21,268 nt of DNA from JAFDVL01 sp043736395. GTDB lineage: Bacteria > Acidobacteriota > Blastocatellia > RBC074. Both the position numbers and the translations under genes were made by a program. Of the stretch, positions 8,300-15,618 are shown in pieces (the first letter of the stretch is position 1; every line of letters starts with the position of its first letter). The notes beneath the pieces were generated by a model, which had not been told where the DNA came from, did no database searches, and saw only the letters and a list, made by a program, of their open reading frames with translations. The DNA is taken from the NCBI GenBank assembly GCA_043736395.1, contig JAYTCQ010000186.1:1-21268 (forward strand), given 5' to 3'.

Positions 8300-10315
8300 C
8301 TAGTTACGCATCAACTTTATCGTGAATCGCGTCCCGCGTCCATCATTAACCGGACTCACGACATTCAACTCACCGCCAATTTCTCTGACTCTTCGAGCGA
8401 CTATCGCCAAACCTAAGCCTGTCCCACGTTGCTTCGTCGTAAAGAACGGTTCAAAGATTTTTTGTTGTAATGAACTTGGAATTCCTGAGCCGTTATCTGT
8501 GATTGAAATTGTCATTGGTTCGTCGCTGCTGAGGTGTATCAAACCAGTGTCATTATTGATTGGAATCGCCTGAGCGGAATTGATAATTAAATTCGTCAGG
8601 ACTTCTTTGAGTGCGGCTACGGTTGATCCGTCGAGGGTTGGATTTGCCTTTAAATCTAAAGTTATTTTGACGTTGCGCTTTTCGCATTCGGTACGCGTGA
8701 GGGCGATGACGTTCGCAATTACTTCGCTTAAATTTGCCGAAGTTGCAGCGACTACAGCGGGACGCGAAAAGCTTAGCAGTTGTGAAACGCTGCGATTGAG
8801 GCGGTTAATTTCTTCGGTGATTAAATCTAAATCGCGTCCGTATTCGCGGCTGACATTTTCGTCTTCGCGCATCACTTGGGCGATAGATTTAATCGAACTT
8901 AACGGATTTTTTATTTCGTGTGCAATCGTTGCTGCCATTTGCCCCATCACGGCTAAGCGTTCGCGTTCGGATAATTCGCGTTCGAGATTTACCTTTTCTT
9001 CGAGCAGGCTGGCGCGTTCGATGGCGATGGCGAGTTGTCCTGAAAGCACCGTCAACACTTCGCGTTTATCGGCAGAAAGATGCTGCAGCAGGCTGCGTAC
9101 AAGCAGCAATCCAATGACTTTTTCTTCGCGCCACAATGCGTAACATGCGAGTGCATCGAGAGGAATTAATAATTCTGCTTCTTCAATTTCGCGCTCTTGA
9201 CGGCGTTCGGCGAATTCGAATAAATGCTGATATTTCGCATCGTTCGCGTCTGTAACGATCGAGATTTCGCGCAACGCCAACGCTTCGGAAATTCTTTTTT
9301 CAGCGTACGAAATAAATTGTTTGAGCGAATGGTAATGCTCGGCTTCGGTTCCAAGTTGCGTCACGAGGTCGCGGTATAATCCGACTTCGCGAGTGAAAAG
9401 TCTTTGAATATTTAGCGCGGTAATTCTTCGTAAGGGTTCAGCGAGCAACATTAATCCTAATATCAAAATCGCTTCGACGACGCCGGGGCGAATCGCATAA
9501 TTCGCTTCAATAATTGTCGCGACGCGGCGGATGCCGTAGAGATAAATCACCATCACCAGCAACGCAAAAATTGCATACACAAAACTCTGACGAATGACTA
9601 ATTCCAAATAGCGATAGCGATAAATGTAGTACGCAATCAATGCCGTCGGAATCAGTGAAGACATTTTGGCGAAGACTTCTACATATTGCCCGAACGTTCC
9701 CCAGTTTCTTGCGCCGAAAATGTATGTCACGACGAACAAAGACCCCATTAAGAAAAGGGCTACGGCGATGGCTTCAAAAAAATGTTTTTCACGCGAAGCT
9801 GAAATTTGTCGGGCGAGATAAAAATTTATCCCGGCGCTTTCCCACAAAACTGCCGCGATCCAGATGATGAACAGCATCAAAAATGGCGACAATTTTTCAA
9901 CGGGTGTGGCGTAGCTTCCACGCCAAATAAACGAAAGCGAATACGGCAAAACCAAAATAGGTAAATAACAAAACACTAACCGGAGCTGCACATATTTCGC
10001 CTTCACCTTTTCATCGAAGCTCTGCCACAGGCGCATCTGCGCGTGCAAAGTTAGCGGCGGCAAAAACGACAAAGCAGCGTAGGCAATCGTATCTGCTACG
10101 CGCCGGAGCGTGATGGCAGACCTCACATCCAGCAAATCAAAAACCGTATCGGTAAAATTTCCGAGATGCCAAAAGCCTAAGACGAGACCCAGCCAGAACA
10201 GCATTTTTTCAGTGCTGCGAATGCCACGTTGTTTGAGGAAAAGCCAGGAAAGATAAAGATGAAGGGCTGCGCCAGTCGCAAAGCCGATGAGCTTGAAGAG
10301 TTCAAGAAAGGACAC
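8300..10315 (-). CDS. Membrane sensor histidine kinase with GAF-like region
   Basis: The protein has 671 residues. The N-terminal 300 residues contain about eight or nine hydrophobic segments (from LIGFATGAALHLYLSWLFL to AILILGLMLLAEPL), so the sensor is embedded in the inner membrane. A soluble region of about 310-440 looks GAF-like. Residues 440-465 form a charged coiled coil leading to the HisKA motif IAHEIKNPLSSIKS, with phospho-acceptor H466. The ATPase domain follows with the N box (NLIINSAQAI), G1 (DNGSGIP), F box (FEPFFTTK) and G2 (GTGLGLAIV). The overall layout resembles PrsK-type kinases linked to extracellular-polymer control, but this is only a resemblance. The start is a GTG with no clear ribosome-binding site and lies just inside an inverted repeat. 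It is probably the partner of the regulator at 6157-7578. Confidence 0.93.
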   Translation of the reverse strand: MSFLELFKLIGFATGAALHLYLSWLFLKQRGIRSTEKMLFWLGLVLGFWHLGNFTDTVFDLLDVRSAITLRRVADTIAYAALSFLPPLTLHAQMRLWQSFDEKVKAKYVQLRLVFCYLPILVLPYSLSFIWRGSYATPVEKLSPFLMLFIIWIAAVLWESAGINFYLARQISASREKHFFEAIAVALFLMGSLFVVTYIFGARNWGTFGQYVEVFAKMSSLIPTALIAYYIYRYRYLELVIRQSFVYAIFALLVMVIYLYGIRRVATIIEANYAIRPGVVEAILILGLMLLAEPLRRITALNIQRLFTREVGLYRDLVTQLGTEAEHYHSLKQFISYAEKRISEALALREISIVTDANDAKYQHLFEFAERRQEREIEEAELLIPLDALACYALWREEKVIGLLLVRSLLQHLSADKREVLTVLSGQLAIAIERASLLEEKVNLERELSERERLAVMGQMAATIAHEIKNPLSSIKSIAQVMREDENVSREYGRDLDLITEEINRLNRSVSQLLSFSRPAVVAATSANLSEVIANVIALTRTECEKRNVKITLDLKANPTLDGSTVAALKEVLTNLIINSAQAIPINNDTGLIHLSSDEPMTISITDNGSGIPSSLQQKIFEPFFTTKQRGTGLGLAIVARRVREIGGELNVVSPVNDGRGTRFTIKLMRN

Positions 10316-10319
10316 TAAG

Positions 10320-10401
10320 AAAAGTGATGAGTGATGAGGAACGAGTGATGAGTCAGGAGTTTTAAGAACTCGTCACTCATCACTCGTTCCTCATCACTTT
10401 T
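10320..10401. repeat. Long imperfect inverted repeat between actin-like and kinase genes
   Basis: The left arm (10320-10361) and right arm (10367-10401) are nearly complementary over about 35 bases. They are built from the words GTGATGAG, GAACGAG and TGATGAGT, and the left arm carries one extra TGATGAG unit. The loop is only about five bases. The right arm overlaps the stop codon of the actin-like gene and the left arm abuts the GTG of the kinase. It may be an intergenic repeat element and could act as a transcription attenuator between the two genes. Confidence 0.8.
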
Positions 10402-11464
10402 AAGCTTCTGACATGGCGGCGATATAGCAGCCGCGTGCGGTTGCGGTCAGCGGGTCTTTTGCCAGACGGATTTCTGAAATTTGAATTGGTAATTCTCCAG
10501 CTTTCGCTGCCGCTTCAAATTTTTGCAGGAAGCCACGCGGCTTCGCTGTTCCACCTGACAAAACAATCGGAATCGGACGATCCAGTTTCGGCAGATTACT
10601 TGAAGTCGAAAGCGCTTCGCCGAGTCCGGTAATCAATGCCGAGATCAAATCATCGTAGTAAATATGCAAGGCGCTTTGGACAGCATCATCTTTCGGCGCA
10701 CGTGATAAATCCAATTCTTCTTCTTTGATCAGACGAATGCGCGTACTTGATTCGTTGGCGACAGCTGACACGCTGGCGTCAATGTAATCTCCGCCTTTCG
10801 GAATGCTGAAGCTCAACATCGGGACGGATAAAAATGATACGCACACATTGCACATCCCACCGCCACAGCTAATACCGATGCCGGTGAAATTCTCAGCTTG
10901 TAATTCAGCGAAGATGACGGCTAAGCCTTCATTCACGGATTTTGCGTTGTAGCCGAGGCCGGACAAAATATTTTTCAGGACGGCTTCATGGTAAACGATA
11001 TTGGAATCGGCGCCTTCGCCTTTGCCAGGGACGCTGTAGCACAAAATCTCATTGTTTTTGGCTTTCGGTACTAGCTGCTCAATGATCGCCTGAATCATTT
11101 GCTGACTCATGGTGTCCTGCGCGTTCATGACGCCCCGCGCCATGGGACGACGCGGTTCGGTATTAAAAAAGCTCGCGAAACGCTCGGATTCATTACCATA
11201 AACAAATAAATCTTTTCCGTTACGGTGATAGACCATTTTGTTTTGCTGTAAGATTGTTTCAGTCATTTTTGAATATGGCACTGAGACAAACGCATTCAAT
11301 TGAGTATGCGCGCGATGCGGCTCCGCGCCGTCTGCGACGACTATCCGGCTGGTTCCGACATCAAGGCCGAGAACGCCTCCGCTCTCTGTGATTTCATTAT
11401 TTTCTTCCATCATTCCTCCGTTATCTTTCTTTTGTTTTTTCTGGGGCGATGATTGTTGTGGCAT
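10400..11464 (-). CDS. Actin-like ATPase family protein (MreB/Hsp70-fold)
   Basis: From the ATG at 11464 the protein has 354 residues. GAGG lies 5 bases before this start. The open frame extends to 11632, but that part merely reads the end of the upstream gene in another frame; a start at 11413 or 11410 (behind GGAGG) is also possible. Actin-fold signatures are visible: phosphate-1 loop GLDVGTSRIV (33-42), a phosphate-2-like loop GIGISCGGGMCNV (195-207), adenosine loop IVLSGGTAKPRGF (300-312) and a C-terminal DPLTATARGCYIAA. The phosphate-2 loop lacks the usual leading Asp (DxGGGT) and has Ser/Cys instead. Such proteins bind ATP and may form filaments or act as a switch. It follows directly after a membrane amidase-like gene, suggesting a role in envelope organisation. 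The exact function is unknown. Confidence 0.82.
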   Translation of the reverse strand: MPQQSSPQKKQKKDNGGMMEENNEITESGGVLGLDVGTSRIVVADGAEPHRAHTQLNAFVSVPYSKMTETILQQNKMVYHRNGKDLFVYGNESERFASFFNTEPRRPMARGVMNAQDTMSQQMIQAIIEQLVPKAKNNEILCYSVPGKGEGADSNIVYHEAVLKNILSGLGYNAKSVNEGLAVIFAELQAENFTGIGISCGGGMCNVCVSFLSVPMLSFSIPKGGDYIDASVSAVANESSTRIRLIKEEELDLSRAPKDDAVQSALHIYYDDLISALITGLGEALSTSSNLPKLDRPIPIVLSGGTAKPRGFLQKFEAAAKAGELPIQISEIRLAKDPLTATARGCYIAAMSEA

Positions 11465-11513
11465 CTCATCCTCGTGGTCATCCCGGTAATGGGGGTTATT
11501 CGAATAGGGTAGA

Positions 11514-13001
11514 CTACCGACCAGAATTCTGACCTGAAGTTCCTGTTTTTGATTTTGCCTGAATTTCATCTGATGATGATTCCGGCGCAGATGCTCCTGT
11601 ATTTTTATCACGCAAATTACGCGTGGTTTCAAGTTGAACCTGATAAAGTTCTTTCATTTCCTGACGTAAATTTTCTACATTTACGTCTCTCGCATCGGCA
11701 AATTTTTTAAATTGATCCTGGCCTGTCTTGACGCCCGCCCAGAGCTTTCCGCCAACTTTGGCCATAATCTCATCATCCCATCCGCAACCATACTTAGCGA
11801 CCGATGGGGGGGAAATAGAATACTTATCAGAGACGCCCATCGCTTCAAAAGGGAAATTGTGAATCCAATCATTGTGATAAGCAATTAACATTTTTACCGG
11901 CGAAATCGAAACCAATCCATGCGTCGTACAATTTTCATCACGAATATTGTATTTACTCCGCAAAATTGCTGTTAAATTCCGGCCCGAAACAATCTGGGCT
12001 TCCGTCAACTGATCTTCTTGCGCATCCTGCCGCGTATCAAATGACACGCCGATAAAACTCTCATTCAAACTGATATACGTGTATTTCTGATCGCTCCAGA
12101 TGGAATGGCCGGCGTGATTCGCGGCCTGATCATCCCGCACGACACGATAAATTTGCCCGAAGCGATCAATTAAATAATTATAAGATTTTTCCTGCTTCAC
12201 CCAGGACAGCGTACCGTGAGAGTGGCGTTGTAAAGAGTCATTGTTCTCAGGATTGAATCCGACCAGCTCGCCTTCGGTCGTGTGATAAATGATCCCGATA
12301 GGATCGTGCTGAACGGGCATTTTTAATTCTTTGCGCGGATCATCTTTATCATATAACACATAATTTCTTGAATGATTATCTGTTTCAAATTCAAGATTAA
12401 TGCGAGCGCCATTGCTATATAATTCGTAATTTTCCTTGAGATCTACCCGCCAAACTTTGTCAGGATTGTAACCAGGCAAATATTTGGCAATATTCGTGGT
12501 GATGACTCCGGCAGCCCCATTTCCACTGCCGCCATATCTAGTGGCTAAATACTGATTTAATCGCTGTCCCGACCAAATGACGCCAAAATACATGCCAACT
12601 AATAAAAGCGCGACAGAGGCCAGTCCCAGACCATAAAAAGCATAGCGTACCCGATAGGCCCAAAAAAGAAACTTCGCGCCAAGTGGAATTTTCGTCCCGG
12701 CAAGAAGCTTTTTTCGCTCTTCCCGCGATTCAGGCAGAATGTGGCTTAACTCTTCAATAATCGAACGATGTAACATGGATTCCATGATCCATCTGTAAAG
12801 CGGAGTTCTTTCAATGAACGTATAGCGGATCAGTGATTTGTGGATTTTTGACTGACGATTGACCTGCTTGGAAATCGTGCTGTTAAAGAACCGGAGTCGC
12901 GCTTCAGGGCGAGGAAAAAATGCCGCGTAACGCTCGACTATGCGCGTATAGGAAAGCGTCAAGTCCGCGCCATGCTGGTTCGCGGATGTGTTCTTGGTCA
13001 T
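11514..13001 (-). CDS. Membrane-anchored peptidoglycan amidase-like protein (amidase_2/PGRP fold)
   Basis: The protein has 495 residues from the ATG at 13001; an in-frame TTG at 13025 would add eight, and neither start has a strong ribosome-binding site. Numbering is from 13001. Residues 1-120 are basic and predicted cytoplasmic, a transmembrane segment lies at about 121-143, and the rest should be periplasmic. The amidase_2/PGRP domain is at about 230-380: GIIYHTTEG (H240), YNYLIDRFGQIYRVV, NHAGHS (H296/H299), GVSFD, LTEAQ and CTTHGLVSISP (H361). Enzymes of this fold cut the bond between N-acetylmuramic acid and L-Ala using zinc. H240 and H361 fit two zinc ligands. The third ligand position, usually Asp or Cys about ten residues after H361, is Met, though H376 in YHNDW might substitute. 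A charged C-terminal tail follows. The actin-like gene lies 49 bases downstream. Confidence 0.85.
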   Translation of the reverse strand: MTKNTSANQHGADLTLSYTRIVERYAAFFPRPEARLRFFNSTISKQVNRQSKIHKSLIRYTFIERTPLYRWIMESMLHRSIIEELSHILPESREERKKLLAGTKIPLGAKFLFWAYRVRYAFYGLGLASVALLLVGMYFGVIWSGQRLNQYLATRYGGSGNGAAGVITTNIAKYLPGYNPDKVWRVDLKENYELYSNGARINLEFETDNHSRNYVLYDKDDPRKELKMPVQHDPIGIIYHTTEGELVGFNPENNDSLQRHSHGTLSWVKQEKSYNYLIDRFGQIYRVVRDDQAANHAGHSIWSDQKYTYISLNESFIGVSFDTRQDAQEDQLTEAQIVSGRNLTAILRSKYNIRDENCTTHGLVSISPVKMLIAYHNDWIHNFPFEAMGVSDKYSISPPSVAKYGCGWDDEIMAKVGGKLWAGVKTGQDQFKKFADARDVNVENLRQEMKELYQVQLETTRNLRDKNTGASAPESSSDEIQAKSKTGTSGQNSGR

Positions 13002-13057
13002 ATTCACGGCAATCGTCGTTCGCAAAAATTTATCGGAAGTGGGGCGATATAACAGAA

Positions 13058-13118
13058 AAAGCGCAGAACCAAAGATTACGGCAAAACAATCGAATTCCGC
13101 AATCAGAAATCCGCGCTT
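13058..13118 (-). terminator. Imperfect hairpin with T-run after the SPOR gene
   Basis: Arms beginning AAGCGC at each end are imperfectly complementary over about 25 bases (13058-13082 with 13094-13118). Read on the minus strand the hairpin ends in GCGCTTTTTC, resembling an intrinsic terminator 50 bases beyond the SPOR-gene stop. It lies just upstream of the amidase-like gene, so it could terminate or attenuate transcription between them. The AATTCCGCAATCAGAAATCCG wording also looks like a dispersed intergenic repeat, here split as AATTCCGCAATC and AGAAATCCG. Confidence 0.45.
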
Positions 13119-13166
13119 CTAAAAAAATTATTGAATAAACTTTCTCAGTTGAGGCTGACAGCATCA

Positions 13167-14624
13167 TTACTGTCCCTGATACCCGGTGACGATGAAGTCG
13201 CGGGCTGAACCTTTCGCTTTCAGCTCTGAGCCGTATTTGCTGGCTTCCCCTTCATTCGTGAAACGTCCTGCCTGGACTCGAAACCAGGTACCTTTACCCG
13301 GCACGTCAGCTTTGACAACCCGCGCATCAATCCCTGAAGCTTTCAATTTTGAAATCCGGGAATTTGCCTCAGCTTCGCTTTTAAAAGCGCCAATCTGAAT
13401 TGTCAAACTGCCGTTCGTCGCTCCGAGGGCATGTCCGGAGTTAGCAGGAGGTGCTGGAGTGGGAACAACCTTGGCAGTCACTGTAGGCGCTGCTGAAGGA
13501 ACAACAGATGGTTTCGTTTCAGCTGCTTTTGAACCTGTCACGGATGCCGCAGGCGAAGCGCCAGGAGCCACTGAGCCAGCAGGAACCGCGCCAGGACTGC
13601 CACCCACTTTAGCTCCCAGACTAGGTACCGTTCCAGGTGCGACGGCTGGTTTAACAGGTGGAGGTGGAACATTTGTGACGACAGGATCGGGTGTTTTTTT
13701 GACAAACAACTCTTTAATCGAACCAGATAAAGCAAACCAGCCAATGGCTAACAAAGCACAGATCGCAGCAGCACCCAGCATCAGCTTTGTCAACAATCCC
13801 CGATTATTTGAATCAGGTGTCGCCATTACGAAAGTGTTATTCTTTGGATTTTTAAAATTGTAGGAATCCTGACCAAAAGCAGCAGATGCTACCACTTCCT
13901 TATTTTCATTATCACCTGTAACAAAATCTTTGGCATCCGCGACATATTCACTGGTCTGTTCCTTAATTGAAGAAACTGCATCGGCGGTTTTTCCAAAAGG
14001 ATTTAATGATCCGAGCACTCCACCTGCGGCACCTAAAGCATCCTGTGCCTTACCGCCGATGTTCCCAAGTGTGTCCGTTGCCTGATCGTAGGCATTTCCT
14101 GCGGCATCCGTCACATTATTTGTGGCAGAGCTGGCAAACCCTGAAACGGATTCGCTAACACCGGAAATTTTATCAGAACCGCCGTCAATCAATTCTTCGA
14201 TCCGTGCTTCCATTCCGGCTGTGACAGCTGAATTCGTACGTGGAATATCCAGAATTTCGTCATCTTCAGAACGTACTGAGACATTTGGAGAACCAACCAG
14301 GTCAGAAAATTCCTCACTCACTGGTAATGGTGCAGTGTTCACAGGTTGAGCTGGCGCGACCGGGTTGGTGTCCGTCTCAAGCAACGAGTCAAGATCAAGT
14401 GGAGATGTTTCTTGTTTATTCATATCTAGTGGTATTTGGGATAAGGGTGCCTCACTCAGTCGCGAGGCAGGAAGTTCGTAATTTGACAGGAACTCAATTG
14501 AAACAACTGTCGCACAACGAGAACACACGATACGTGGTTTTGCAGCTTCGGCCTCAACCTTATTGGCGTATTGGCACTGCGGACAGCGAATAATCATAAT
14601 AGAAGTCGTCATCTCGATTCCCAT
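13167..14624 (-). CDS. Zinc-ribbon, single-pass membrane protein with C-terminal SPOR domain
   Basis: The protein has 485 residues. It begins with a short zinc ribbon (C14, C17, C34, C37: CPQC and CSRC), like the cytoplasmic N-terminal ribbon of many delta-proteobacterial and acidobacterial membrane proteins. An acidic, low-complexity region follows, then an Ala/Gly-rich amphipathic stretch (about 155-235), one transmembrane helix (about 280-300), a Pro/Ala/Val-rich linker (311-403) and a SPOR domain (about 406-482: LTIQIGAFKSEAEA, then WFRVQAGRFTNEGEA). SPOR domains bind glycan strands stripped of peptides, usually at the division septum, so the domain should be periplasmic and the zinc ribbon cytoplasmic. 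The protein thus links the cytoplasm to amidase-processed wall, which fits the amidase-like gene next door. ATGs at residues 5 and 10 are alternative starts. Confidence 0.9.
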   Translation of the reverse strand: MGIEMTTSIMIIRCPQCQYANKVEAEAAKPRIVCSRCATVVSIEFLSNYELPASRLSEAPLSQIPLDMNKQETSPLDLDSLLETDTNPVAPAQPVNTAPLPVSEEFSDLVGSPNVSVRSEDDEILDIPRTNSAVTAGMEARIEELIDGGSDKISGVSESVSGFASSATNNVTDAAGNAYDQATDTLGNIGGKAQDALGAAGGVLGSLNPFGKTADAVSSIKEQTSEYVADAKDFVTGDNENKEVVASAAFGQDSYNFKNPKNNTFVMATPDSNNRGLLTKLMLGAAAICALLAIGWFALSGSIKELFVKKTPDPVVTNVPPPPVKPAVAPGTVPSLGAKVGGSPGAVPAGSVAPGASPAASVTGSKAAETKPSVVPSAAPTVTAKVVPTPAPPANSGHALGATNGSLTIQIGAFKSEAEANSRISKLKASGIDARVVKADVPGKGTWFRVQAGRFTNEGEASKYGSELKAKGSARDFIVTGYQGQ

Positions 14625-14820
14625 GAATTGCTGCGAAAGGGGCGATTACACTCAAGCCTTATTTTGTCCGGCATGGTAGACAGTCAGGGAATTTCGAGAA
14701 ACAATCCTTGGTTTCGTTAGGCAAGTAAAAGAACAATTAATTGATAATCTACTTTGAGAACTCTACAGTAAAACCTCTAAGTAAAAGAACTTGTGAACTC
14801 TATATCTTTAATGCGGGGGG

Positions 14821-14849
14821 ATTTTAACGCGAGTGATGGTCGCAATCAA
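14821..14849 (-). promoter_or_regulatory. Candidate sigma-70 promoter for the SPOR-domain gene
   Basis: On the minus strand TTGATT (14849-14844) and TAAAAT (14826-14821) are separated by exactly 17 bases. The boxes match the consensus at four and five of six positions. This predicts a leader of about 190 bases before the ATG at 14624. The copy of the TCAAGCCTTATTT repeat at 14846-14858 overlaps the -35 box. Confidence 0.6.
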
Positions 14850-14900
14850 GCCTTATTTAAACCTGTTCATTTATTTCATGCATGTATTACCGCTTAACGG

Positions 14901-14930
14901 TTGACACATCCGCTCACCAGAACCTATAAT
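14901..14930 (+). promoter_or_regulatory. Consensus sigma-70 promoter of the rplU operon
   Basis: TTGACA (14901-14906) and TATAAT (14925-14930) both match the consensus perfectly, with an 18-base spacer. Transcription should start near 14937 and give a leader of about 35 bases before the rplU start at 14973. A perfect pair of boxes fits a strongly expressed ribosomal-protein operon. Confidence 0.85.
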
Positions 14931-14972
14931 CTGCGACTTTATGTAGAACCCCTATTCGGAGGTATTTTCAAA

Positions 14973-15287
14973 GTGGCATACGCAATTATCCGCAGTGGCG
15001 GAAAACAATTCAAAGTTCAGGCAGGCGACGTGGTTCGCTTCCCTTCAATCGCTGACAAAAATGCGGGGGACACCATTGAATTTGGTGAAGTTCTCGCCAC
15101 CGGCGGAGAAGGTGCTGTCAGCATGGGTACACCATTAATCAGCGGCGCTAAAGTTACCGGAACTGTCGTGAATCAGGGACGAGGACCAAAAATCATCGTC
15201 TTTAAATTCAAACGTCGTAAGCAATACAAACGTACTAAAGGGCATCGTCAAGGTTTCACTGCCGTGAAAATTGATGCTATTGCTTAG
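14973..15287 (+). CDS. rplU: 50S ribosomal protein L21
   Basis: The protein has 104 residues, the usual length, starting at a GTG (AYAIIRSGGKQFKVQAGD follows). GGAGG stands 10 bases before this GTG. The open frame continues upstream to 14901 but that part contains the promoter, so it is not coding. L21 binds 23S rRNA in the large subunit. Family signatures include the N-terminal YAIIRSGGKQ and the C-terminal basic stretch KFKRRKQYKRTKGHRQ. First gene of the rplU-rpmA-obgE operon order conserved across bacteria; rpmA follows after 29 bases. Confidence 0.98.
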   Translation: MAYAIIRSGGKQFKVQAGDVVRFPSIADKNAGDTIEFGEVLATGGEGAVSMGTPLISGAKVTGTVVNQGRGPKIIVFKFKRRKQYKRTKGHRQGFTAVKIDAIA

Positions 15288-15316
15288 TTTTTTTAAGTTT
15301 CTATCAGGTTCATGTT

Positions 15317-15577
15317 ATGGCACATAAAAAAGGTGTAGGTAGTTCACGCAATGGTCGTGATTCCAACGCACAACGACTCGGCGTCAAACGATTCGGTGGC
15401 GAACTCGTCAGCGGTGGTTCAATTCTGGTTCGCCAGCGTGGAACCAAATTCAAACCCGGTACCAACGTTGGAATCGGCAGCGATGATACGCTTTATTCAA
15501 AAATTACCGGTATCGTCAAATTTGAAGATCGCGGACGCAGAGGCAGATTTATCAGTGTTAGTCCGGCTGTAGTCTAG
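15317..15577 (+). CDS. rpmA: 50S ribosomal protein L27
   Basis: The 86-residue protein starts directly with MAHKKGVGSSRNGRDSN, the conserved L27 N-terminus that reaches towards the peptidyl-transferase centre. There is no cleavable N-terminal extension of the kind seen in Firmicutes. GVKRFGGE and RQRGTKFKPG are further family motifs. It lies between rplU and obgE in the standard order. AGG occurs a few bases upstream of the ATG. Confidence 0.98.
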   Translation: MAHKKGVGSSRNGRDSNAQRLGVKRFGGELVSGGSILVRQRGTKFKPGTNVGIGSDDTLYSKITGIVKFEDRGRRGRFISVSPAVV

Positions 15578-15618
15578 TCGCATTTCAAATTTGGCCGACC
15601 AGATTTGAAATTGTATCC

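Larger units (their letters stand above)
14625..14972. other. 348-base divergent regulatory region between SPOR gene and rplU
   Basis: No gene fits here. The region holds two divergent promoters (14821-14849 minus, 14901-14930 plus) and several direct repeats: AAGTAAAAGAAC at 14723-14734 and 14779-14790, GAACTCTA at 14758-14765 and 14795-14802, and TCAAGCCTTATTT at 14652-14664 and 14846-14858. The last of these overlaps the leftward -35 box. Six G occur at 14815-14820, close to the predicted leftward start of transcription. The repeats could be regulator-binding sites. Confidence 0.6.

Noticed and set aside
8580..9143. 187-codon plus-strand open frame
   Set aside because: It lies wholly antisense to the histidine-kinase gene, whose motifs are unmistakable, and its product matches nothing.
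11465..11632. Longer N-terminus for the actin-like protein
   Set aside because: The extra 56 residues read the 3' end of the amidase-like gene in a second frame; starts behind ribosome-binding sites exist at 11464 and 11410.
13459..13863. 134-codon plus-strand open frame rich in Gly, Ala and Thr
   Set aside because: It mirrors the Pro/Ala/Val-rich linker of the SPOR protein on the other strand; low-complexity codons leave the opposite frame open.
14901..14972. Upstream extension of rplU
   Set aside because: This stretch contains the -35 and -10 boxes; the GTG at 14973 has a good ribosome-binding site and gives the normal L21 length.
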